Below, one piece after another: positions 44,004 through 50,892 of a DNA stretch of 64,000 bases. The notes under the pieces were generated by a model. It had not been told where the DNA came from. It did no database searches and saw only the letters and a program-made list of their open reading frames with translations. This DNA comes from M55B118 sp041694275 (GTDB lineage Bacteria > Bacillota_I > Bacilli_A > Izemoplasmatales > Izemoplasmataceae). The translations under genes and the position numbers were made by a program. Each line of letters starts with the position of its first letter. Positions within the stretch are counted from its first letter, which is position 1. The stretch spans positions 1 to 64,000 of the forward strand of contig JASMTQ010000086.1 of NCBI GenBank assembly GCA_041694275.1, read 5' to 3'.

Positions 44004-44516
44004 TTAGTAACTGTGCACTTTGAATTGCTCTTTCATGGAATTGATAAGCTTTCTCGCAACCATTCCCGTAAAAATTCCTGTTGGAATGCTGATGGCGATA
44101 AGCAGTGGCAGAATAAAGATGATTTCTTCAGTGTTGAGCAAAAATACTGCCATGAAAATTTGTCCGACCGCATGTCCAAGTGAGCCCATGACACTGACAG
44201 AAATGATCGTGAATCCCGGTAGTCTTTTGAAAAGCATCATCAAAGCGAATGCCACCATGCCTCCGGATAAGCTCAAATAAAACGCGGGACTGAAAAGCCC
44301 GGTTACGAAGCTTACAAGAAGGATCCTTATGATGAGCACTGCGAAAGCGTCCTTGATGCCGTAAGTATATAAAATGATGAGAACCACTATGTTAGCGAGG
44401 CCCAGACGTATCATGGGAAGCCCAGTAAACCCAACAATGGCCGTTCTCTCAACGATATTGAGAACCACACTCACTGCGAGCATAATCGCTAGAAAAACGA
44501 GTCTTTTTGTTTGCAT
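44004..44516 (-). CDS. Gx transporter family membrane protein (EetB-like)
   Basis: 170 residues, about five transmembrane segments. The sequence follows the Gx transporter/HepS-like pattern: 'RLVFLAIMLAVSVVLNIVERT', 'GLPMIRLGLANIVVLIILY', 'FSPAFYLSLSGGMVAF' and 'LGHAVGQIFMA' in order. This ECF-S-like family includes EetB of the Listeria extracellular electron transfer locus; some members are annotated as heptaprenyl diphosphate synthase component I. GACGGTGATTTT precedes the ATG at 44516, preferred over 44561. Convergent with apbE. Confidence 0.85.
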   Translation of the reverse strand: MQTKRLVFLAIMLAVSVVLNIVERTAIVGFTGLPMIRLGLANIVVLIILYTYGIKDAFAVLIIRILLVSFVTGLFSPAFYLSLSGGMVAFALMMLFKRLPGFTIISVSVMGSLGHAVGQIFMAVFLLNTEEIIFILPLLIAISIPTGIFTGMVARKLINSMKEQFKVHSY

Positions 44517-44564
44517 AAAATCACCGTCTAATATTTTATCACGGGATAACTTATAATACAACTT

Positions 44565-45446
44565 TTATTGTTTATTTTTGGCTTCTTCCAAATCGAAATA
44601 GGCAACTCCAACCGTGCCTACGCCCGTATGCGCCCCGATAACTGGTGTGATTGGAGCGGCGTAATGTCTATGATTTGGGTATTTTTCTTCGATGCGATTG
44701 AAGATATAATCAAACCCTTCTTTATTGTCAGAGGTGTCGTAAGTCACTACGAAATTGGTCTTGCCTTCCAAGTCTTCAAGAATCTGATCGCCCATTTTCT
44801 TGAGGGCCTTATTGATGGTTCGAACTTTTTCAAAAGGCACAATCTTACCTTCATCGTTCACCTGTAGAATGGGTTTGATCTTGAGAAGTCTTCCCATGAA
44901 GCCCGCAGCTCCTGAGAGACGACCGTTCTTGACGAGCAGCCTAAGATTGTCCACCAGGAAATACTGTTTGCGACTAAGCGCAAGCTTTTCCAGGTAGGGG
45001 ACGATTTCTTCAGGGTCTTTGCCTTCATCGATCAGTCGAAGTGCTTCTATTGATACAAACCCTTCACTGATTGCGGCATTCAAACTGTCCACAACATGGA
45101 TATCCAATGACCCATCATAGGCGTTTTTCGCCATTTGGCAGGTTTGATAGGTACCGCTCAGTTGTGATGATATGGTAATGATAATCGCTGAATCATACCC
45201 TGCTTCTTCAACTGAATGAAGGGTTTCATCGATTTCTCCGATTGGAGGCATGGACGAAGTAGGCACCAGAGTATCATTTTCTTTTAGTTGCCTATAAAAG
45301 TCGTTGGCATTGATTTCCACGTAATCTTTAAAAGATTCATCCCCGATTTCGATTTGACAGCGGATGATGAATAGATTGTCCGTTTTGACATCCACATAAT
45401 CCAGACATCCGGTACTTACAGCAATAACAGCGGTTTTCTTGGGCAT
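44565..45446 (-). CDS. DegV-family fatty-acid-binding protein (FakB-like), copy 1
   Basis: 293 residues. DegV/FakB proteins bind a fatty acid and present it to the kinase FakA, so exogenous fatty acids enter lipid synthesis. Landmarks: 'VSTGCLDYVDV', 'PTSSMPPIGEI', 'IITISSQLSGTYQTC', 'VKNGRLSGAAGFMGRLLKIKPIL' and the C-terminal 'IGAHTGVGTVG'. The ATG at 45446 has AAAGGAGA upstream. It starts six bases after the HAAS-like gene, so it is the last gene of a padR-HAAS-degV unit. Confidence 0.9.
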   Translation of the reverse strand: MPKKTAVIAVSTGCLDYVDVKTDNLFIIRCQIEIGDESFKDYVEINANDFYRQLKENDTLVPTSSMPPIGEIDETLHSVEEAGYDSAIIITISSQLSGTYQTCQMAKNAYDGSLDIHVVDSLNAAISEGFVSIEALRLIDEGKDPEEIVPYLEKLALSRKQYFLVDNLRLLVKNGRLSGAAGFMGRLLKIKPILQVNDEGKIVPFEKVRTINKALKKMGDQILEDLEGKTNFVVTYDTSDNKEGFDYIFNRIEEKYPNHRHYAAPITPVIGAHTGVGTVGVAYFDLEEAKNKQ

Positions 45447-45451
45447 AACAA

Positions 45452-45868
45452 CTATTCTCCTTTTTTGTTCAGCAGTTTGTAAAGCAGGCTTAATGGCCAA
45501 AACAACACGCCGAGTGCGGCGATAATGGACCACGGACCGATTTCAGGAAAGAAAACAAAATTGATAATCATGATGATTGCGATGATGAGAAGGCTGCTTA
45601 AAAATGAGAAAAGAAGCGCATTTTTCGTGCGTTTTTTCTCTCTGTTCAGATTGGGTGAACGTCCGTTTTCCAAATCAGGAAGATAGACTTCTTCAGGATC
45701 ACCGAAATCTTCGATGGTTTTTTCAGTGGCTTCTTCTTCACTGTATCCCTGGTCTTTTAAGTCTTCCACTTTTTCGTATAGAAAGATTCTCAGGCTTTCT
45801 CTGGCGGACTCGTCATGGGTTCTGTTTTTGAAAATTCGTTTGATGAAATCATCAAGTCTCTTGTTCAT
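45452..45868 (-). CDS. HAAS/permease-prefix-domain membrane protein (DUF1700-like)
   Basis: 138 residues. N-terminal ~75 residues are a small helical domain 'ESLRIFLYEKVEDLKDQGYSEEEATEKTIEDFGDPEEV', the pattern of HAAS/permease-prefix domains that go with PadR regulators. Two transmembrane helices follow (~88-106, 112-130); the second pair contains 'GPWSIIAALGVLFWP', a motif also repeated in the protein at 61443. GGAGGATAATC precedes the ATG at 45868, inside the end of padR. Role unknown; these pairs often respond to membrane or envelope signals. Confidence 0.75.
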   Translation of the reverse strand: MNKRLDDFIKRIFKNRTHDESARESLRIFLYEKVEDLKDQGYSEEEATEKTIEDFGDPEEVYLPDLENGRSPNLNREKKRTKNALLFSFLSSLLIIAIIMIINFVFFPEIGPWSIIAALGVLFWPLSLLYKLLNKKGE

Positions 45869-46199
45869 GATTATCCTCCAGAAATACCGACATGAGTTTC
45901 TTGAGCTCATACCATTCTTTTTTCTTTTCCTGATAATACGCTCTGCCCAGGGATGTCAGGGTATAATACCTTCTCTGCCTTCCGTGGGATTTGTTTCCGA
46001 TATAGGACTTGATCAGTTCTTTTCTCTCAAGCCTTTGTACCATTGCGTAAAGTGTAGCTTCCTTGACTGAAAAAGACTCCGATGTACGCTCTCTTATTTC
46101 ATTTGCAATTTCATAGGCATACCGGTCTTTTTCCCGGATCAATGTCAGGATAACACTTTCCAAATGGCCTCTTAGAACATCTGAGCTGATTGTAGACAT
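45852..46199 (-). CDS. PadR-family transcriptional regulator
   Basis: 115 residues, one winged-helix domain: 'DVLRGHLESVILTLIREKDRYAYEI', 'VKEATLYAMVQRLERKELI' and 'GRQRRYYTLTSLGRAYYQE'. The short type without a large C-terminal domain. TGGAGGCGAATC precedes the ATG at 46199. Overlaps the HAAS-like gene by 17 bases, the usual PadR-HAAS coupling; the PadR probably represses its own operon. Confidence 0.9.
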   Translation of the reverse strand: MSTISSDVLRGHLESVILTLIREKDRYAYEIANEIRERTSESFSVKEATLYAMVQRLERKELIKSYIGNKSHGRQRRYYTLTSLGRAYYQEKKKEWYELKKLMSVFLEDNHEQET

Positions 46200-46215
46200 G
46201 ATTCGCCTCCAGGAT

Positions 46216-46656
46216 TTAGTACTTGTTTTTGAAATAATCGGTGAGCTTTTCAAGCGAATCGATAAGGACTGCATTGTCTTCAAGATGCATATCCTCAATC
46301 ACTGCATCGATCATTTCATCATGAAATTTTTCATGGATTTTGAGAACCTGTTTCCCTTGCCTGGTGAGACGAATGAATACTTTTCGCTTGTCTTCATCGG
46401 TTCGGTAACGCTCACAATAGCCCTTGTCCACCAGTCGGTTGATTGATGTTGTAAGGGTCCCTACAGTGATGTGCAGACGTTTTGCGATGTTGGACATGAT
46501 TGCGTCTTCACTTTTCTGAATCGCTTCCAATACATGAATTTCATTCATGGAAAGCGTTACGCCTTGTTGGCGCATGTGCTGTTGTTCTATGCGCAGGATG
46601 TTATTGAATACATCCACGAGCAGTTCATTGATGATTCCTTTTGGTGATGTAGGCAT
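46216..46656 (-). CDS. MarR-family regulator, FabT-like
   Basis: 146 residues with a MarR winged helix: 'VTLSMNEIHVLEAIQK', 'AKRLHITVGTLTTSINRLVDKGYCERYRTDEDKRKVFIRLT' (in parts) and a C-terminal dimerisation helix. FabT, the fatty-acid synthesis regulator of streptococci and lactococci, has the same size and wing. Position right after a degV/fakB gene with a FabT-type palindrome supports a lipid-related role. AAAAGGGGG precedes the ATG at 46656. Its own -10 region (46688-46683) carries a half copy of the palindrome, suggesting autoregulation. Confidence 0.8.
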   Translation of the reverse strand: MPTSPKGIINELLVDVFNNILRIEQQHMRQQGVTLSMNEIHVLEAIQKSEDAIMSNIAKRLHITVGTLTTSINRLVDKGYCERYRTDEDKRKVFIRLTRQGKQVLKIHEKFHDEMIDAVIEDMHLEDNAVLIDSLEKLTDYFKNKY

Positions 46657-46706
46657 GTGTATCCCCCTTTTCATTACACCCCATTATATCAAAGTTATGG
46701 GTGTTT

Positions 46707-47567
46707 TTACCACTTTTTTATAATCCAGCCGATCCCAAGTGCACCGGGTCCCGCGTGGGCTCCGACGACCGGGGTCAAATGATGGATGGCTATATCTTGT
46801 AAATCCTCGCTTTTTTCAAGAAGTTTCTCTCTCACTTCTTTTGCGGTCTCAAGTGCGTTCGCATGAATGAGAAAGACTTCGATGTTCTTCTCATGGTGGT
46901 CTTCAATAAACTTATCAACAAGGCGGTTCAACGCCTTTTTCCTGGTTCTTATTTTTTCAATGGCCTCGACTCTTCCATCGTGAGAAAGATGCAAAAGCGG
47001 CTTGATCTTGAGCATGCTTCCTATAAGTCCGCTCGCACCTGATAAACGACCGTTTTTGACAAGAAACTTGAGCGTATCCACTGAGATTAAAAGCCCCTGG
47101 TTGTCTCTTATTGAAGCGAGCCTGTCAAGAATTTCAGGCACCTGGACGCCTTCTTTAGCCATACGCGCAGCTTCCATGATCATGTAACTCTCCGCGTAGC
47201 CTACGCTTAGTGAGTCAAAGACATGCACGTCCACACCTTCAACCATGTTCGCAGCCATATGGGCGCCTTCATAAGTCCCGCTCAACTGTGAGGAGATGGT
47301 GACAACCACGATGTCAGTATACCCATCGTTCTTCAATGCTTCAAATGTATTCATCATGACGCCCGTTGCGGTTTGTGCTGTAGAAAGTGCAACATCGGGG
47401 TGTTCGCTCAGTTCTTTGTAAAAGGTATCCGCGTCAATATCCACGTAGTCTTCATACTCGTTTTCCCCAAACAAAAGCATGCTTCTAAGTACTCTTATGT
47501 CATAGGGATGGTCGATATAGTCAATGCCTGAATTGCCACATACGACAAAGCCGATTTTTTTATCCAT
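46707..47567 (-). CDS. DegV-family fatty-acid-binding protein (FakB-like), copy 2
   Basis: 286 residues. Fatty-acid-binding DegV fold: 'VVCGNSGIDYIDH', 'STAQTATGVM', 'VVVTISSQLSGTYEGA', 'LVKNGRLSGASGLIGSMLKIKPLL' and 'VVGAHAGPGALGIGW'. Closely similar to copy 3 at 62337 (shared LKIKPLLHIS/LS-D-G and KKA(L/V)-R blocks) and less so to copy 1. Transcribed from a TTGACA promoter with a FabT-like palindrome downstream of the start point; the FabT-like MarR gene follows by 50 bases. Confidence 0.92.
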   Translation of the reverse strand: MDKKIGFVVCGNSGIDYIDHPYDIRVLRSMLLFGENEYEDYVDIDADTFYKELSEHPDVALSTAQTATGVMMNTFEALKNDGYTDIVVVTISSQLSGTYEGAHMAANMVEGVDVHVFDSLSVGYAESYMIMEAARMAKEGVQVPEILDRLASIRDNQGLLISVDTLKFLVKNGRLSGASGLIGSMLKIKPLLHLSHDGRVEAIEKIRTRKKALNRLVDKFIEDHHEKNIEVFLIHANALETAKEVREKLLEKSEDLQDIAIHHLTPVVGAHAGPGALGIGWIIKKW

Positions 47568-47586
47568 GATATGCCTCCGAAATTGT

Positions 47587-47599
47587 TTTGATATTCAAA
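47587..47599. promoter_or_regulatory. FabT-like operator
   Basis: TTTGATATTCAAA is a 13-base palindrome (TTTGA, TAT, TCAAA) equal in layout to the FabT box core TTTGATTATCAAA. It lies just downstream of the expected start point of degV copy 2, a repressor position. Confidence 0.6.
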
Positions 47600-47611
47600 C
47601 TTTATGGTATA

Positions 47612-47640
47612 AAGATAACAACAAATCAATTTCTTGTCAA
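47612..47640 (-). promoter_or_regulatory. Promoter of degV copy 2
   Basis: TTGACA (47640-47635), 17 bases, TATCTT (47617-47612) on the minus strand, immediately upstream of the FabT-like palindrome. Confidence 0.7.
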
Positions 47641-47646
47641 TAAAAA

Positions 47647-47662
47647 AGGTGCCTAAGCACCT
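47647..47662 (-). terminator. Terminator of the smr/zinc-ribbon unit
   Basis: AGGTGC, loop TTAG, GCACCT then TTTTTTA on the minus strand, overlapping the stop of the zinc-ribbon gene. Confidence 0.75.
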
Positions 47663-47966
47663 AATTATCTTCAGTTTCATTCGTTTGGGGTTTGTGGCAG
47701 TAAGGGCAAATGGAATCATCTTCATAAATGGGTTTCTCACAGTGGACGCAGGGTTTCATGCTTGCGAGCCTTGATTTTTCCTCTTCTGCGAATTTTCGCC
47801 ATGTGTAAAGGGTCTGTGCACTTAGAGCCGTCAGCATGAAAGCAACAAACCCAAACAGAATAAACACCACGGTAAACCGGTCTAAAAAAAGGGCAAGCAG
47901 ATAGAAGATAGCACTCACAGAAAGACCCACCACAAGGATGGAACGTATGAGTTTGTCTTTAAGCAT
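47661..47966 (-). CDS. Zinc-ribbon membrane protein
   Basis: 101 residues. Two hydrophobic helices (~8-26 and ~30-50) are followed by a cytoplasmic linker and a C-terminal zinc ribbon with 'CVHCEKPIYEDDSICPYCHKP' (two CxxC pairs). Function is not known; such proteins are common in Gram-positive genomes. The ATG overlaps the Smr gene stop by one base (TGATG), so translation is coupled. Confidence 0.75.
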   Translation of the reverse strand: MLKDKLIRSILVVGLSVSAIFYLLALFLDRFTVVFILFGFVAFMLTALSAQTLYTWRKFAEEEKSRLASMKPCVHCEKPIYEDDSICPYCHKPQTNETEDN

Positions 47967-48199
47967 CAAAGAAGCTCCAAAATGGTTTCGCCCTGATTCA
48001 TGGTGTAGCGTCTTCTCGCAATTTTATTGGATCGAATGCCGTTTGGGTCCTGAATGGCCTTTTTAAGGGCGCTGCCACTACGGTACCCATGGATGACGCG
48101 AATGGCTTCAACGTCTTTCCCCGCTTTTTTTATGACCTTTTCGATGTGGTTGATGGCCTCGTTCACCATCATTCCGTGTACGTCGATGTCGAGTATCAT
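47966..48199 (-). CDS. Stand-alone Smr domain protein
   Basis: 77 residues, a single Smr (small MutS-related) domain: 'LDIDVHGMMVNEAI' (the LDxHG motif) and 'RVIHGYRSGSALKKAI' (the HGxGxG-like loop, with Arg for Gly). In MutS2 the Smr domain is a nuclease; stand-alone Smr proteins are of unclear function, some linked to ribosome rescue or RNA cleavage. It begins directly before the end of the reductive-dehalogenase-like gene (stop at 48200). Confidence 0.85.
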   Translation of the reverse strand: MILDIDVHGMMVNEAINHIEKVIKKAGKDVEAIRVIHGYRSGSALKKAIQDPNGIRSNKIARRRYTMNQGETILELL

Positions 48200-49288
48200 C
48201 TAATCCTCTCCCTTAATGATGTCAAGTGGTGTCTTGATCGAGACGCGTCGTCCCTTTTTATCCTTGAGATAGTCTTTGATAAACATGTCAATTCTTTCAG
48301 GATCGTTTTTCATCCAGTTCTGCGTTTCAATGTCAATGCCCTGGGTGTATGGACAGCTTTGAATGCATACGCCACAATCCGTGCCCATGTTCTTCCAGAG
48401 GTTGAAACAGGACTGATCGTCAAATTTGTAGAATATGCGTCCATTCACATCTCTTTGATGCGGCTTTATGGATTGATTGGGACAGTTCATAAGACATAGG
48501 CTGCAGCGTTTGCAAAACGCCTCCAATCCGAAATCAACGGGACTGTCTGTCTTGAGTGGCATGGTGGTGAAGACCGCCCCCAGGCGGATTCTATCTCCGT
48601 AGGTTTGATTGACAATGTGGTTGGTCATGCCAATCTGGCCCAGGCCCGCGTCATGGGCCAGAGGAACCAAAGGTGCAGGAGAAAATATTTCACTCGCGAA
48701 GGTCGAATCGTAGCCAAGAGCCTTTGTGTAGGCGGCGAGGCGGCTTCCTATATAGGCGATATCGAGATAGATATTCTGTGTTTCAAAGAGTTCTTCAAAA
48801 TGCGGTGAACGGTTGATCGCATCCAGAGCCATCGGTTTGAAAAACACAATCGCATGGGTGTAGTGCTTGTCTACCTTTCTTCCGTAAAGATCGCCAAGTG
48901 GTTCGCTTACGCCTCCGTGAACATCGTAATAGTGATTCTTATTTAATTTGACGATGCCGACTTCCCTGGAGCCGAACCGTTTGGCGACTGCTTTGATGTT
49001 TTCTGCGAATTCATTAGGAACATCTACTTTTTCCAGTGGTTTTTCCACTGCATCCAAAAAATCATACATGTGTTTCATGTATGTGAAATTGTTGGAATGA
49101 AGAGGAAAATAGGTCTTTTTGAAAGTTTCGCTTTTTCTCAGTCTGTTTTCAAAATCCATGCCCCTGATGTCATCATCGCCCTTTTTGTATTCGGGATGCG
49201 CTTTGTAAAAGGTTTCGTAGTGTTCGGTGCCTTTTTCAAGTCGGGCTCTTGAAAACATGGTTTCTCTTTCATCGTAGGTTTTCTTCAT
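48200..49288 (-). CDS. Reductive-dehalogenase-like corrinoid/4Fe-4S protein
   Basis: 362 residues. The N-terminus 'DERETMFSRARLEKGTEHYETFYKAHPEYKKGDDDIRGM' (shown in parts) resembles RdhA-type proteins, and the C-terminal third has two 4Fe-4S motifs, 'CKRCSLCLMNCP' and 'CFNLWKNMGTDCGVCIQSCP', spaced as in RdhA and the related QueG. The middle has 'GLGQIGMTNHIVNQTYG'. No Tat signal, so cytoplasmic. Substrate unknown: it could be a dehalogenase, or a related cobamide-dependent reductase such as QueG, though it is not a canonical QueG. A PduO-type adenosyltransferase at 63220 shows that corrinoids are used in this genome. Confidence 0.7.
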   Translation of the reverse strand: MKKTYDERETMFSRARLEKGTEHYETFYKAHPEYKKGDDDIRGMDFENRLRKSETFKKTYFPLHSNNFTYMKHMYDFLDAVEKPLEKVDVPNEFAENIKAVAKRFGSREVGIVKLNKNHYYDVHGGVSEPLGDLYGRKVDKHYTHAIVFFKPMALDAINRSPHFEELFETQNIYLDIAYIGSRLAAYTKALGYDSTFASEIFSPAPLVPLAHDAGLGQIGMTNHIVNQTYGDRIRLGAVFTTMPLKTDSPVDFGLEAFCKRCSLCLMNCPNQSIKPHQRDVNGRIFYKFDDQSCFNLWKNMGTDCGVCIQSCPYTQGIDIETQNWMKNDPERIDMFIKDYLKDKKGRRVSIKTPLDIIKGED

Positions 49289-49297
49289 GAAACCGCC

Positions 49298-50206
49298 TCA
49301 CTTCAGTTTTCTCAAGTCGAGTTTTGAAGCCGTGTCCCCTTTTTCAATGCTTTGAATCGTTTTTAGAATCGCTTCGTGCATGCGGTTTTCCGCCTCAGTA
49401 GTGAAGCCGCCCGTATGTGGGGAGAGTAAGACATTGTCGAATGTGTGAATAGGGTATTTGGAAGGTGAAAGGGCTTCGTTTTCTTTTGGATACTGATACC
49501 AGACATCGCTTGCAAACCCTTCAATCAAACCGTTTTTAAGGGATTCGTAAAGCGCCTTTTCGTCAATGATTTTGCCTCTTCCGACATTTACAAGGTATTT
49601 GCCTTTGAGCAGGTTGAGCATAGGCGCGTTGAACGCATTTTCGGTTTCACTTGTAAGTGGCGCGGCAATGACGGTAATGTCTGTGTTTTTGAGTAAAGCC
49701 GCAAGGCTTTTTTCCGTAACCGCGTTCCCATAGTCCTTGCCTCTGTCGATGACATGGACCGTGCAGTTGAAGGGTTCAAGAAGTGCATGAAGCGTCCTTC
49801 CAATACGTCCATAGCCAAAGATCCCCACGTGTTTGTTCCAAAGGGATACCCACTTTTTCCTCGATGGCAGGTTCCTGGAAGACCAGTCTCCCCCTTTTAA
49901 GTTATTGTGGTAGTGGACTGTGTTTCCAAGCATCGCGAGGATCAGCTGAAGGGCCTTTTCACTTACGAAATGCGAATGCGCCGTCGTGTTGAAAAGCATG
50001 ATGTCATTGTCCTTGAGCGCGTTCAAATCGATGCCGTTGTGGCCTGTGAACGGTATGATGACGGCTTTGAGATTGTTATGGAGGTCACTTTCCTTGAAAC
50101 GCCCGGTAATGGTTACTTCCGCCTCTTCATAGGTATTCGCTAGGTCAATATTTTCAGCGTTTTTCAAGAAGTGTTTCAACTTGGCGTTATCCGTATGGAT
50201 TTTCAT
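49298..50206 (-). CDS. D-2-hydroxyacid dehydrogenase
   Basis: 302 residues. NAD-binding 'HVGIFGYGRIGRTLHALL' (GxGxxG), the substrate/catalytic Arg in 'VNVGRGKIIDEKAL' and the catalytic His in 'LLSPHTGGFT' are as in glycerate or phosphoglycerate dehydrogenases, but the length is short and no ACT domain is present. The substrate cannot be told. It is adjacent to the methyltransferase (2 bases) and the RdhA-like gene (9 bases) on the same strand. Confidence 0.88.
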   Translation of the reverse strand: MKIHTDNAKLKHFLKNAENIDLANTYEEAEVTITGRFKESDLHNNLKAVIIPFTGHNGIDLNALKDNDIMLFNTTAHSHFVSEKALQLILAMLGNTVHYHNNLKGGDWSSRNLPSRKKWVSLWNKHVGIFGYGRIGRTLHALLEPFNCTVHVIDRGKDYGNAVTEKSLAALLKNTDITVIAAPLTSETENAFNAPMLNLLKGKYLVNVGRGKIIDEKALYESLKNGLIEGFASDVWYQYPKENEALSPSKYPIHTFDNVLLSPHTGGFTTEAENRMHEAILKTIQSIEKGDTASKLDLRKLK

Positions 50207-50208
50207 GG

Positions 50209-50856
50209 CTATTCACGTTCCTTTTTGAATAAAAAATAGTTTTTGTGATTGGTGTAGACAAACGAAAGGTTCGCTTGTTGAGACAGTTTTTCAAAGGCTT
50301 TTTCCGTGAAAAAACCGATATGGGTCTGATCGCGGCGATACCACCAGGTCAAAAACGTTTCATCTTCCTTTGGACGAAGACTCGTCATGATTGCGAGGTA
50401 GCCTCCGTCTTTCAACCTGCCAGCGAGTCTTTTGAATTCTCCCGCGGGATCACTCAGATGTTCAAACACCTCAGTCGATGTGATCAAGGCATATGAATTT
50501 TTGAAAACGGACGTATCAGGATTGAAGTAAGGGTCGTAGTGCTCAGCAGAAAAGCCTCTTCTTTTTAAAAGTTCGTAGAGGACCGGTCCGGGTCCACTCC
50601 CAAAATCAAGGGCTTCGCCTTCACTGACATAAGGATCCACTGAGGCTTTTAAAAACCGTTCGAACATGTTTACGTACCCCGTATTCTCCATGGTATTCTG
50701 ATGGTTTTTGTACAAGGCGTGTTCATGGTCGTGAGTGGGATGGTTTTTTGAATCCTTGAATGTGTAGCCACACCCATCGCATACGTGATGGGTGACTTTT
50801 ATTTCACTGTCGTATATGGAATGGGTATCTGTGTTGCATATCAGACATTTCGGCAT
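50209..50856 (-). CDS. Zinc-finger SAM-dependent methyltransferase
   Basis: 215 residues. The first 35 residues hold two CxxC pairs ('CLICNTDTHS...HVCDGCGYTF'), a zinc ribbon. A class I methyltransferase fold follows: motif I 'ALDFGSGPGPVLYELL', 'LITSTEVFEHLSDP' and 'LKDGGYLAIMTSL'. The substrate is unknown; a Cys4-finger methyltransferase of this kind is often found in polyketide or glycan gene sets or as a stand-alone protein. GAGAGGTGCCCC precedes the ATG. Last 2 bases before the dehydrogenase start. Confidence 0.82.
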   Translation of the reverse strand: MPKCLICNTDTHSIYDSEIKVTHHVCDGCGYTFKDSKNHPTHDHEHALYKNHQNTMENTGYVNMFERFLKASVDPYVSEGEALDFGSGPGPVLYELLKRRGFSAEHYDPYFNPDTSVFKNSYALITSTEVFEHLSDPAGEFKRLAGRLKDGGYLAIMTSLRPKEDETFLTWWYRRDQTHIGFFTEKAFEKLSQQANLSFVYTNHKNYFLFKKERE

Positions 50857-50892
50857 GGGGCACCTCTCATTAATTAACCATTATAAACAAAT

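Noticed and set aside
48200..49288. Calling the 4Fe-4S protein plain QueG
   Set aside because: The N-terminal region and the spacing of the second cluster motif fit RdhA-type proteins better, and no queuosine genes are next to it.
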